Assembly: GCA_026991065.1 (NCBI GenBank)
Contig: JALXCG010000199.1
Coordinates: 1-24,300 of the forward strand
Direction: 5' to 3'
DNA length: 24,300 bases
From: Gemmatimonadota bacterium
GTDB lineage: Bacteria; GCA-2686955
Positions 1 to 7,382 of this stretch are shown here, in pieces. Each line of letters starts with the position of its first letter. Position 1 is the stretch's first letter. Below the pieces are notes generated by a model. That model was not told the DNA's origin. It worked only from the letters and a program-made list of their open reading frames with translations, and made no database searches. A program made the translations under genes and the position numbers.

Positions 1-1
1 C

Positions 2-1567
2 ACGGTGACCGGAGTGCGTTATATCGACGACCCGGCGCTGGCGCTGATCGAACTCACCAATGAGTCTTCGATGTTCTCGGGGCTGGTCTCGGGCGCCTTT
101 GACGCCGGTTCGCCGAGCGCCCTTCCGGCCCCCTATCTGGCGCGTTATCAGGAGCAGTGGAATCGCTGGCTGCGGTCGCGCTACGCCAGCCAGCAAGCAC
201 TCGCGGCGGCGTGGGGAGCGCGCGGGTTGCTGGGCGATGAGGATCTCGCGGCGGGAACGGTGCGGGCGCCATCGAAGCGCGGTCTGCGGCGGATGAATGA
301 GCAGCGTCTGGCAGCGTCGCTGCGCTTTCTGGTGGACCTTCAGGTTGCCGCCCATGAGCGACTGCGGGACCATCTGCGCAGGATCGGTGTGCAGGTGCCG
401 ATCACCGGCACTCAGCACTACGACATCGCGCCCGGGCTGCAAGCGCAGGCGCGCATGGATTATGTGGACACGCACGGTTACTGGAATTCGCCGCGCGGCC
501 AGGGGCGGAATGCGCGCATCGTGCCCGGCGCCAGCATGGTCGCCAATCCCGGGCGGCACGAATCCGGGATGCGGCTGGGGTTGGCCTCGCCGATCCCGCG
601 CTGGACGCTGAGCAAAGTGCAGGGAAAGCCGTTGACCGTAAGCGAGTGGAACCACTGCTGGCCGGATGCCCACTCCTATGAACTGATCCCGCTGGCAGCC
701 GCCTACGCCGACTACCAGGACTGGGATGGAATGATGCACTTCGCCTATGCGCAGAGTGCCGAGATGCTGCTTGCCGGTGACAGTTTCTCCAACCCCTTCA
801 CCACCGCCTGCAGCGGAGTTGCGGCGGCGCTCATGCCGGTGGCGGCATTGATCTACGAGCGCGGCGACCTGCGCGCGGACCCCACGGCGTTGGTCCTGCA
901 CTACGATCCGGAACACCTCTACGACGGCGTCAAACAGCGGATCGGCAGTGAGTCACGCTACTGGTGGGGCAAGCAACTGCCCTGGGAAGCGGGCTTGGTG
1001 CGGCGCGTGGAGCGCAGTTTCAGCCCGGGCCGGGATCAGGGGAGTGGGGGCGATCTGGTGCGCGAAGGACCGCTGCAAACCACCACCGGCGAGATCACCT
1101 GGACGGTGGAGGAGGCCGGGCGGCGTGGTTGGGTGGCAATCGCCGCCGAGCGGGTGGCGGGCGTCGTGGGCGGGCTGAGCGGCGCCACGCGCCAGGCCGG
1201 CGTGCTGACCACGCGGGTCGATGTCGACGGCACGATCATGGCCATCAGCCTGGATGATCTTCCACTGACCCAATCGGCCCGCATCCTGGTGGCGGTTGCC
1301 GGCAGCGAACGCAACCATGGACAGGTCATGGAAGACGGGCGGATCGTGGAACTGGGTGGAGCGCCGGTGGAGATGCGGCGAATCAGCGGCGCGGTGCGGT
1401 TGCAGCGGGCGCCCACGGCTCCACGGCTGAAGGCGGAAGCGCTCGATCTGCGGGGGCAGCCGCTCGCCGCCATCACGCTCGGCCAGAGTGACGGCGGCGG
1501 CATCGAGTTGCCGCTGGGGCAAGCGCCGGTGGTGCACTACCTGCTCAGCAACGCCGGCGGCGGGTGA
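2..1567 (+). CDS. Clan GH-A-like glycoside hydrolase, C-terminal part (5' end outside window)
   Basis: The reading frame is open to the left edge, so the first possible start (GTG at 5) is probably internal and the true N-terminus lies upstream. The visible part is about 520 residues. It looks like the second half of a (beta/alpha)8 glycosidase of clan GH-A: an Asn-Glu pair in IELTNESS (residues 15-22 counted from the GTG) fits the acid/base glutamate at the end of strand 4, and TVSEWN (Glu214) fits the nucleophile at the end of strand 7. Between them DYVDTHGYW (152-160) resembles a substrate-cleft strand. The last 200 or so residues are poor in motifs and probably form a beta-sandwich domain. 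Clan membership is inferred from these two motifs; I cannot name the GH family or the substrate. The gene ends in TGA and converges on the sulfatase-fold gene. Confidence 0.6.
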   Translation, partial: TVTGVRYIDDPALALIELTNESSMFSGLVSGAFDAGSPSALPAPYLARYQEQWNRWLRSRYASQQALAAAWGARGLLGDEDLAAGTVRAPSKRGLRRMNEQRLAASLRFLVDLQVAAHERLRDHLRRIGVQVPITGTQHYDIAPGLQAQARMDYVDTHGYWNSPRGQGRNARIVPGASMVANPGRHESGMRLGLASPIPRWTLSKVQGKPLTVSEWNHCWPDAHSYELIPLAAAYADYQDWDGMMHFAYAQSAEMLLAGDSFSNPFTTACSGVAAALMPVAALIYERGDLRADPTALVLHYDPEHLYDGVKQRIGSESRYWWGKQLPWEAGLVRRVERSFSPGRDQGSGGDLVREGPLQTTTGEITWTVEEAGRRGWVAIAAERVAGVVGGLSGATRQAGVLTTRVDVDGTIMAISLDDLPLTQSARILVAVAGSERNHGQVMEDGRIVELGGAPVEMRRISGAVRLQRAPTAPRLKAEALDLRGQPLAAITLGQSDGGGIELPLGQAPVVHYLLSNAGGG

Positions 1568-1576
1568 GATCGGGCG

Positions 1577-1618
1577 CACCGGGGCGCAGTTGGACGCAGG
1601 GTCAGCGGCGCCCCGGTG
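1577..1618. terminator. Hairpin between convergent genes, likely bidirectional terminator
   Basis: CACCGGGGCGC at 1577-1587 and its exact reverse complement at 1608-1618 form a perfect 11-bp stem with a 20-base loop. It occupies most of the 65-base gap between the stops of the glycosidase (1567) and the sulfatase-fold gene (1633), the right place to end both transcripts. There is no U-run on either side, so it is not a textbook intrinsic terminator; it may act as a 3'-end stabiliser or with Rho. Confidence 0.5.
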
Positions 1619-1632
1619 GCGGCGCACGCTGA

Positions 1633-3639
1633 TCAGTCGATGTATCCGAGCGCCCGCATCTGGTCGGCGATGTCGCCCTCGATGCGGACTGCCTGCGCCT
1701 GCACCGCGATCGCCTCGGATTGCTCAACGATCTGCTGCATCTTGGCCTTGAAGGTGGTCAACGCAACCGGATCCCGCTCCGCGAGATTGTCCAGTTCAGC
1801 GGCGTCTTGCTCCAGATCGAAGAGAAACGCCCGCTCCTCCCGCCCGTGGGTGGCAACAATCAGTTTGCGCGTGCCTTCCGAGAAGGAGCGAGCGTAGTGC
1901 GCGCCCCAGAAGATCTCGGAGAAGATCGGACTGCGTGAGTCGGCGCCGGCCCCCTGAATGGTGGGCAAGAGAGAGGTGCCCTGGAAAGCCGGCGGTGGCG
2001 GCACGCCGATCAAGTCCAGCAAAGTTGGCGCCACGTCAATCATGCTGACCCGCTCCTTGATGCGCAACCCGGCCGGCAGATGACCTGGATAGGAGATCAG
2101 CAGCGGCACATGCGTGGTCTCCTCGTAGAGGGAGTGACCGTGCCCCCAGCCGTGGTGTTCATAGAACTCTTCGCCATGGTCTGAAGTAAACACCAGGAGC
2201 AGTTCGCGATCGGGACGCCGCTCCCGGATTCCCGCGACAAAGCGGCCGATCGCTGCATCCACGGCGTCGATCTCCGCGTCGTAGCGCGCCACCAGTCCCA
2301 GACGATGCTCCTCGTCAACCGCCGGTCCTTCGGTAAAGGGCAGGAACCCACCGACATAGTGCGGGAAATAGCTCTCGCTGGTGTGCCCGCCGAGTAGCTG
2401 CTCATAGCTCTTCTGCAGGTCCGCCGGTGGCTCGTAGGGATCGTGAGGTTCCAGCAGATGCACATAGGTGAAGAGCGGGTGTTCGGTATCCTCCTCCACC
2501 TGGTCATACCAATCGCCGACCGCCTTGAAAATTCCGGCCGCTTCAAAATCCTCCGCCTTCTGCAGCAAGCTGTCGCTCTCCCGGCGCGAGGGCATGAGCA
2601 GCCACTCCCAACCGAGAAAAGTGCCGAGCACACCACCGGCCGCGTAGCCGGCAACCGGCACTCCGATATAGACGCGGTAGAGGATCTCGGAAAGATCGAA
2701 GAGCATGAAGTAGGGCGCTTCCTGGCGATAGAAGCGCTCGAAGCCGCGGCCAAAACCGAAGGTCGGCGACACCAGTCCATTGGCACTGAAGGCGGCGGTG
2801 CGATAGCCGGCGGCGCGGAAGGCCTGGGTCATGGTGTAGGCGGAAGGAGGCAGGGTCTCCTCCAGGCGGCGGGCCTGGTGAGCCGGGGGATAGCGGGAGG
2901 TAAAGATGGAAGCGGTGGAGGGCTTGGTGTGGCAGGAAGCGGCGATGGCTGCATCAAAAACCACGCTCTGCGGCGCCAGGGACTCCAGCCAGCGGGTGGT
3001 GGGGAACTCATAGCCGTAGAGGCTCAAGTGATCGGCCCGCTCGGTATCGACCAGCACAAAAAGGATATCGGGAAGCCCCGCAGATGGCTCACCGAGCGGT
3101 GTCTCCGCGACCGCCGCGTTGCGCTCACTCAGCGACGCCAAGCCGGCCAGCAGCAGCACCAGCAACGCCAGCGCAAACCACGGGCGCATGCTTCCTCCGG
3201 TGCTGCCTCCGGGTCGGGAGAGACGCCGATAAAGGAGCACTCCGCCGCCCACACAGAGAAGCAGCAGTGCACCATCCGCCGTCAGGCTCGATGGCTTGGC
3301 GAACTCCGGCAGGTAAAGCACGTTGATGGCGATCCCGAGGGCCGTGAAGACCACCAGCGGCACCCCGACCGCGACCGGAAAGGCCCGCCGCGAGAGCACG
3401 ACCCTGCGCCGGACGCTCCACGCCAGGAGCAGCGCGAGCAGGAACCCGGCGATGAAGTAGGATTCGCCATGCACCACCGCGGCCAAGAGATGAATGGTCG
3501 CCGGAACCTCGGCTCGCCCGCCGCCATGCACGGACTCCCAGGAATTGATCAATCCGGGGACCATGCCGGTCGCGCCGGCAACAACTCCGGTGCGCCAAGC
3601 CAGGTTCCAGACGGAGGTTTGGGTGGTGTGCGAACTCAT
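1633..3639 (-). CDS. Membrane-anchored sulfatase-fold (alkaline phosphatase superfamily) protein
   Basis: The protein has 668 residues from the ATG at 3639; a TTG at 3651 would add four residues. About four or five hydrophobic segments lie in the first 170 residues (clearest near 50-76, 87-110, 119-137 and 153-170), followed by a sulfatase-type domain that should be extracytoplasmic. Metal-site motifs are present: VLVDTERADHLSLYGY (Asp198) and FTSDHGEEF (Asp487, His488), followed by HGHSLYEETTHVPLL (501-515). The C-terminus MRALGYID is common in this family. At the nucleophile motif the protein reads CHTKPSTAS (236-244): aligning Pro-Ser with the C-x-P-S-R consensus puts Thr238 at the formylglycine position and Thr242 at the arginine. 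It is therefore probably not a classical sulfatase; a Thr-nucleophile phosphotransferase, phosphodiesterase or inactive member are alternatives. It is last in a minus-strand run, after an exported DUF5683 protein and gmhB, which suggests an envelope role. Confidence 0.8.
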   Translation of the reverse strand: MSSHTTQTSVWNLAWRTGVVAGATGMVPGLINSWESVHGGGRAEVPATIHLLAAVVHGESYFIAGFLLALLLAWSVRRRVVLSRRAFPVAVGVPLVVFTALGIAINVLYLPEFAKPSSLTADGALLLLCVGGGVLLYRRLSRPGGSTGGSMRPWFALALLVLLLAGLASLSERNAAVAETPLGEPSAGLPDILFVLVDTERADHLSLYGYEFPTTRWLESLAPQSVVFDAAIAASCHTKPSTASIFTSRYPPAHQARRLEETLPPSAYTMTQAFRAAGYRTAAFSANGLVSPTFGFGRGFERFYRQEAPYFMLFDLSEILYRVYIGVPVAGYAAGGVLGTFLGWEWLLMPSRRESDSLLQKAEDFEAAGIFKAVGDWYDQVEEDTEHPLFTYVHLLEPHDPYEPPADLQKSYEQLLGGHTSESYFPHYVGGFLPFTEGPAVDEEHRLGLVARYDAEIDAVDAAIGRFVAGIRERRPDRELLLVFTSDHGEEFYEHHGWGHGHSLYEETTHVPLLISYPGHLPAGLRIKERVSMIDVAPTLLDLIGVPPPPAFQGTSLLPTIQGAGADSRSPIFSEIFWGAHYARSFSEGTRKLIVATHGREERAFLFDLEQDAAELDNLAERDPVALTTFKAKMQQIVEQSEAIAVQAQAVRIEGDIADQMRALGYID

Positions 3640-3654
3640 ACTCTTTCTCAAATC

Positions 3655-3679
3655 AAAAAAAAAGGAACTGCGGCTGCAG
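3655..3679 (-). terminator. Short hairpin followed by T9 tract, possible attenuator
   Basis: On the minus strand, between the DUF5683 stop and the sulfatase-fold start, CTGC/GCAG (3668-3679, 4-bp stem, 4-base loop) is followed after four bases by nine consecutive T (3663-3655). The stem is short, so termination would be weak. The tract ends 15 bases before the ATG. It could lower expression of the last gene or simply be a slippage-prone homopolymer. Confidence 0.25.
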
Positions 3680-3684
3680 GCGAA

Positions 3685-4293
3685 TCACCAGGTTGCGGTC
3701 AAAGTGAGCCCCAAAGTGCCTGTTGTGGGATCCAGCACGGGCCCCAACGAGATGCGCCGGTAGTCGCCGGGCTCGGGAAAGTCGTCGAACTCTCGGTCAC
3801 GCCCATAGAGCCAGGCATCGACGTAGGCATCGATGGCGAATCCTACCGCCGCTACTCCCAGGTATACCAAGAGATCGCGCCGAAATTCGAATCGCTCAAT
3901 GTATTTTGCATAGTGCGGCGCGCGGCCCGCGGTGTAGTCATCCTCGGTCTCCCCCGCCCTCCGGGAGGCGTCGAGTGCCCGGTCGACCGGGCCGGTTTCA
4001 TACAGAGCCCAACCCAACAGCCCCGCTTCGACGCTCAGCGCCAGCACCGCCTTGCGTGGATGACCTGTGTAGTACTGGCCCCAGCCCGGCAGCACAAGGG
4101 AGCGAAATACGGCTCCCCGGGGCGAGCGCCGCAGCTGAAAATCGTCGATGTGGCGAGCGGCCGGCGCTGTTGGGGCAGGCTCCGCGGCGGTGGTCACCGG
4201 GTCCGCCGGCTCCGGATTCGGCTTCGGCTCTTGAGCGGGGCTCCGACCGAGCAGCAGGAGAGGCAAAAGCGGCAGCAGTGCGGCTGAAGTCAT
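3685..4293 (-). CDS. DUF5683-family exported protein
   Basis: The protein has 202 residues. The start is the ATG at 4293, which overlaps the gmhB stop as ATGA; a longer open frame upstream is only the gmhB shadow. Residues 1-20 form a leucine-rich signal peptide ending SPAQ, with no lipobox cysteine. A Pro/Ala/Glu-rich linker (about 21-45) follows, then the segment RSPRGAVFRSLVLPGWGQYY and a basic residue a little later, which is the DUF5683 hallmark. Two further hydrophobic stretches (near 82-95 and 143-158) may be membrane segments. The family is common in Bacteroidota and relatives and has no established function. The stop/start overlap implies translational coupling to gmhB, so its product is presumably needed with the heptose enzyme or with the downstream sulfatase-fold protein. 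Confidence 0.75.
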   Translation of the reverse strand: MTSAALLPLLPLLLLGRSPAQEPKPNPEPADPVTTAAEPAPTAPAARHIDDFQLRRSPRGAVFRSLVLPGWGQYYTGHPRKAVLALSVEAGLLGWALYETGPVDRALDASRRAGETEDDYTAGRAPHYAKYIERFEFRRDLLVYLGVAAVGFAIDAYVDAWLYGRDREFDDFPEPGDYRRISLGPVLDPTTGTLGLTLTATW

Positions 4294-4910
4294 CGGGCTT
4301 CTCCACGATCGGCCCCATCGGCGCCGGCCTTGGCGTCGACCAGAATCCAGGATGCCGCGGCGCCCAGGTCGACCGCGTGCGCGGTGGGCACGGGCAGAGG
4401 AAAATCGTAGCGATGAGGATCGGTGACGCGCCCCCCATAGCCGGTAGCCACCTGGACGGTTCTCAAGCCTGCCCGCCGCCCGCACTCGATGTCAACCGGG
4501 CTGTCACCGACCAGATAGGATGCCTGCGGATCGATCGGAAGCGCCCGCAGCGCTTGCGCGATCATGCCGGTTTTTGGCTTGCGACAAGCGCACTCGTGCG
4601 CCAATTCGGCAATTGCGCCCTGTGGATGGTGCGGGCAGTGCAGCAGCAGATCGAGCGCGGCCGCGGAGCCGAGCAGTTCCTCCATGCGGCGACTCACCGC
4701 CAGCCTCTGGGACTCGGAAAGATATCCGCGCGCAATTCCGGACTGGTTGCTCACCACCACCAGGAAAAAGCCGGCGGCGCGCAGTGCCGTCAGACCTTCG
4801 CGCGCCCCGGGACAGAGCGCAACCTGCCGCGGATCAGCCAGGTAATCGACCAGCCGCAGGATGGTGCCGTCGCGATCCAGAAACACCGCGGGGCGCAGAC
4901 TGGCGGTCAC
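4290..4910 (-). CDS. gmhB: D-glycero-D-manno-heptose 1,7-bisphosphate 7-phosphatase (HAD-IIIA family)
   Basis: The protein has 206 residues and begins at GTG 4910, with GGAGG at 4921-4917 six bases upstream. HAD motif I is FLDRDGT (Asp12 nucleophile, Asp14 acid/base), motif II VVVSNQSGIARG (51-62), motif III lysine in CRKP (Lys111) and motif IV GDSPVD (135-140). The insertion CPHHPQGAI followed by HECACRKP supplies the structural zinc ligands typical of GmhB (Cys92, His94, Cys107, Cys109). The enzyme removes the C7 phosphate from heptose bisphosphate in the cytoplasm, on the route to ADP- or GDP-heptose for lipopolysaccharide or other glycans. A closely related histidinol-phosphatase role is the main alternative, but no his gene is nearby. 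It lies 44 bases behind tRNA-Sec and overlaps the DUF5683 gene by 4 bases. Confidence 0.85.
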   Translation of the reverse strand: MTASLRPAVFLDRDGTILRLVDYLADPRQVALCPGAREGLTALRAAGFFLVVVSNQSGIARGYLSESQRLAVSRRMEELLGSAAALDLLLHCPHHPQGAIAELAHECACRKPKTGMIAQALRALPIDPQASYLVGDSPVDIECGRRAGLRTVQVATGYGGRVTDPHRYDFPLPVPTAHAVDLGAAASWILVDAKAGADGADRGEAR

Positions 4911-4954
4911 CCATCCCCTCCCCGCGAAGCACCGCTCCGCTGCTGAAGGTTCCG

Positions 4955-5051
4955 TGGCGGGAATGTGTGGGAATCGAACCCACCCCGGACGGTATTAGCG
5001 CCCGGCACCGGAGTTGAAGTCCGGGAGGCCCACCAGGACCCATGCATTCCC
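4955..5051 (-). tRNA. selC: tRNA-Sec (anticodon UCA)
   Basis: Folding the minus strand by eye gives a selenocysteine tRNA of 97 bases with encoded CCA (4957-4955). The acceptor pairs 5051-5045 with 4959-4965 (seven Watson-Crick pairs); the eighth position is C5044 opposite A4966. The D stem has 6 bp (5041-5036 with 5031-5026, including two G-U pairs) and a 4-base loop, the mark of tRNA-Sec. The anticodon arm has a 5-bp stem and the loop CTTCAAC, with TCA at 5017-5015. The long variable arm has a 7-bp stem, CCGGGCG with CGTCCGG, around 5004-4985. The T arm is GTGGG-TTCGATT-CCCAC and the discriminator base is G. The gene lies 9 bases after the ridA stop and 44 bases before gmhB on the same strand. 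The variable arm, D arm and anticodon together exclude tRNA-Ser and tRNA-Leu. Confidence 0.95.
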
Positions 5052-5060
5052 CTGTTCATG

Positions 5061-5438
5061 CTACGGAACCACTGCGATTGCCTCGATCTCGACCAAAGCA
5101 CCCAACGGCAAAGCCGCGACCTGGATAGTGGACCGGGCCGGGGGCGGCGTGCTCATGAAACGCGCATACACCTCGTTGACCAGCGGAAAATCGGCCAGAT
5201 CCTGAAGATAGACCGTGGTCTTGACCACATTCTCAAAAGAGCTGCCCGCGGCGCGCAGGATCGCGCCGAGATTCTCCAAGACCCGTTCAGCTTGTTCAGT
5301 CACGGTGGTGCCCAGCAACCGGCCGCTTTCCGGATCCAGTGCGATCTGCCCGGCAGTATAGACCATTCCTCCGGCCAATATCGCCTGCGAGTAGGGGCCG
5401 ATCGCGGCCGGTGCTTGATCCGTGCAAATTGCTTTCAC
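5061..5438 (-). CDS. ridA: RidA family 2-iminobutanoate/2-iminopropanoate deaminase
   Basis: The protein has 125 residues from GTG 5438, the usual RidA length. GGGAG at 5450-5446, seven bases upstream, supports this start over a longer open frame that would run into glmS. The family signature is clear: APAAIGPYSQA (9-19) at the N-terminus, and PPARSTIQVAALPLGALVEI (99-118) near the end, with Arg102 matching the catalytic arginine that binds the imine carboxylate and Glu118 close to the conserved glutamate. RidA trimers hydrolyse reactive enamine/imine intermediates released by PLP enzymes, protecting other PLP enzymes in the cytoplasm. It starts 14 bases after the glmS stop, so it is probably cotranscribed with glmS, and is followed directly by tRNA-Sec. 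No frame disruption is seen. Confidence 0.92.
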   Translation of the reverse strand: MKAICTDQAPAAIGPYSQAILAGGMVYTAGQIALDPESGRLLGTTVTEQAERVLENLGAILRAAGSSFENVVKTTVYLQDLADFPLVNEVYARFMSTPPPARSTIQVAALPLGALVEIEAIAVVP

Positions 5439-5452
5439 AGTTCTTCTCCCGA

Positions 5453-7282
5453 CTATTCGACAGTCACGCTTTTGGCAAGGTTGCGGGGCTGGTCCACGTC
5501 GCACTTGCGCAACACCGCAATATGATAGGCCAAGAGCTGCAGGGGAATCACGGCCAGAATCGGGGTCAGAAAATCCAATGTTCTGGGGATGTGGATCACA
5601 TGGTCGGCGTGAGCGCCGATCGCCTCATCCCCCTCGGATGCGATGACGATTACGCGCCCCTTCCGCGCTCGCACCTCCTGGATATTGGCCAGGATCTTGT
5701 CGTAGATCGCGTCCTGTGTGGCAATGAAAACCACCGGCATGTGGGCGTCGATCAACGCGATCGGACCATGCTTCATCTCGGCGGCAGGATAGCCCTCAGC
5801 ATGGATATAGCTGATCTCTTTGAGCTTGAGTGCCCCTTCGAGGGCGACCGGGAAATTATAGCCGCGCCCCAGATAGAGGAAGTTCTGGCGGTCGGAGTAG
5901 CGCTCCGCGATCGAGCGCACGAGCGGGTCGACCTTGAGCGTTTGCTCGATCTGCGCCGGCAACGCATTCAGCGCTCGCAAAATGTCCACGCCGCGCGCCT
6001 CCGAGATTTCCCGGGCGCGGCCGAACTTGAGCGCCATCATGGCCAGCGCGGCCAACTGGGAGGTAAAAGCCTTGGTCGAGGCGACGCCGATCTCCGGCCC
6101 CGCGTGAAGATAGACGCCGCCGTCGGTCTCCCGGGCGATGGTCGAGCCGACAACGTTGACCAGACCGATCGCGCGACTGCCGCGCCGTCGCGCCTCGCGT
6201 AGCGCCGCCAGCGTGTCCGCCGTTTCGCCACTCTGACTGAGAGCGATGAAAAGCGTGCCCGGATCGGGCAAAGGCGAACGCCGGTAACGAAATTCAGAGG
6301 CGTACTCCACTTCGGTGGGAATTCCCGCGAGGGCCTCGAACATGCACTCACCAACCAGCGCGGCGTGCCAGGATGTGCCGCAAGCCAGGAAAACCACGCG
6401 CTTGATTTCGCGGGTATCCGCGGGGGTGAGATTCAATCCGTTGAGACGGGCGGTCGCATCCGTGGCATCCAGTCGACCTCGCATCGTATCCGCGACTGAG
6501 CGGGGCTGTTCATGGATCTCCTTCAGCATGAAATGGTCATAGCCATCGCGCTCGATGCTTCCAAGGTCCCAGTCCACCTCGTGAACCGGCTTGTCCACAC
6601 TCTGGTTTTGAATCGTCTTGGTGATGAAGGAACCCGCGCGAATCACTGCCATCTCATTGTCTGCCAGGTAGACAACTTGGCGTGTATGGGCTACCAGCGC
6701 GGCGATGTCGGAGGCAAAAAAGGTCTCGTCTTCCCCGAGTCCTATCACCAGCGGAGACCCGCGGCGCGCCACTACGGCCACTTCCGGATCCCGGTCGCTC
6801 ACCACGGCGATGCCAAAGGTCCCCTCCACCCGGGCCAGTGCGCCGCGGACCGCCCGCTCGAGGGAATCCTCATAGACCGACGCGATAAGCTGTACCAGGA
6901 CCTCGCTGTCGGTATCCGAAGTGCAGGGAAAACCCGCTTCCTGAACCTCGCGCCTGAGTTCCAGGTAGTTGTCGATGATGCCGTTGTGCACAAGCAGGAA
7001 ATGCCCGGTGTGATCGACATGCGGGTGGGCGTTCTCGCGGGTCGGCGCGCCGTGGGTCGCCCAGCGAGTGTGGCCGATGCCGACGGCGCCTTTCACACCC
7101 TCGCCGTTGATCTCGCTCTCCAGAGCGGCGATCTTCCCCTCGGCCTTGCGCATCCAAACACCGTCGGACGTCAGGACAGCGACTCCCGCCGAATCATAGC
7201 CCCGGTATTCGAGTCTCCGCAGGCCACCGATCAAGATCGGCATGATTTCTCTGCCCCCTACATAGCCGACAATGCCGCACAT
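5453..7282 (-). CDS. glmS: Glutamine--fructose-6-phosphate aminotransferase (isomerizing)
   Basis: The protein has 609 residues and is full length. ATG 7282 gives MCGIVGYVGG, so after removal of the initiator Met, Cys2 becomes the N-terminal nucleophile of the Ntn glutaminase domain. The glutaminase domain carries YRGYDSAG and GIGHTRWATHG (73-83). Two SIS isomerase domains follow, with ACGTSWHAALVG, SQSGETADT and STKAFTSQ visible, and the C-terminus DQPRNLAKSVTVE is the family's conserved tail. The enzyme makes glucosamine-6-phosphate from fructose-6-phosphate and glutamine, the entry step to UDP-GlcNAc for peptidoglycan and lipid A. AGGAG lies about seven bases upstream of the ATG. The next step, GlmM, is encoded immediately upstream on the same strand, with a 142-base gap that may hold a promoter or operator. 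Confidence 0.97.
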   Translation of the reverse strand: MCGIVGYVGGREIMPILIGGLRRLEYRGYDSAGVAVLTSDGVWMRKAEGKIAALESEINGEGVKGAVGIGHTRWATHGAPTRENAHPHVDHTGHFLLVHNGIIDNYLELRREVQEAGFPCTSDTDSEVLVQLIASVYEDSLERAVRGALARVEGTFGIAVVSDRDPEVAVVARRGSPLVIGLGEDETFFASDIAALVAHTRQVVYLADNEMAVIRAGSFITKTIQNQSVDKPVHEVDWDLGSIERDGYDHFMLKEIHEQPRSVADTMRGRLDATDATARLNGLNLTPADTREIKRVVFLACGTSWHAALVGECMFEALAGIPTEVEYASEFRYRRSPLPDPGTLFIALSQSGETADTLAALREARRRGSRAIGLVNVVGSTIARETDGGVYLHAGPEIGVASTKAFTSQLAALAMMALKFGRAREISEARGVDILRALNALPAQIEQTLKVDPLVRSIAERYSDRQNFLYLGRGYNFPVALEGALKLKEISYIHAEGYPAAEMKHGPIALIDAHMPVVFIATQDAIYDKILANIQEVRARKGRVIVIASEGDEAIGAHADHVIHIPRTLDFLTPILAVIPLQLLAYHIAVLRKCDVDQPRNLAKSVTVE

Positions 7283-7349
7283 CTTGAACTCCTGGTGGTG
7301 GAATCAGCAGGTGCCGAGGAGATCGCCCCGGTCTTTGCGAAAAATCCTT

Positions 7350-7382
7350 GGTAAACAAAGAGTACAAACTAGGCAAACAAGG
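7350..7382 (-). promoter_or_regulatory. Direct repeat in glmM-glmS gap, possible operator/promoter
   Basis: The 142 bases between the glmM stop (7425) and glmS ATG (7282) include an AT-rich patch with GGTAAACAA at 7350 and GGCAAACAA at 7372: eight of nine bases are the same and the copies start 22 bases apart, about two helical turns. A third, partial copy (TACAAAC, 7363-7369) lies between. A weak promoter could use TTGCCC (7394-7389) and TAGTTT (7371-7366), 17 bases apart, which would place the repeats across and just after the promoter. This is inference from spacing and composition only. Confidence 0.3.

Noticed and set aside
1565-1618. TGA at the end of the glycosidase gene followed by a hairpin, and an open frame continuing to 1897, resembling a selenocysteine codon with a SECIS element.
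   Set aside because: The continued frame lies antisense to the sulfatase-fold gene and has shadow composition. The stem's 20-base loop does not look like a bacterial SECIS, and a Sec at this point makes no sense in a glycosidase tail.
2443-4287. Plus-strand open frame of 614 codons.
   Set aside because: It runs antisense across the sulfatase-fold and DUF5683 genes, both of which have clear motifs; GC-rich codon bias keeps the opposite frame open.
3723-4946. Plus-strand open frame of 407 codons.
   Set aside because: It is antisense to gmhB and DUF5683 and has no recognisable domain.
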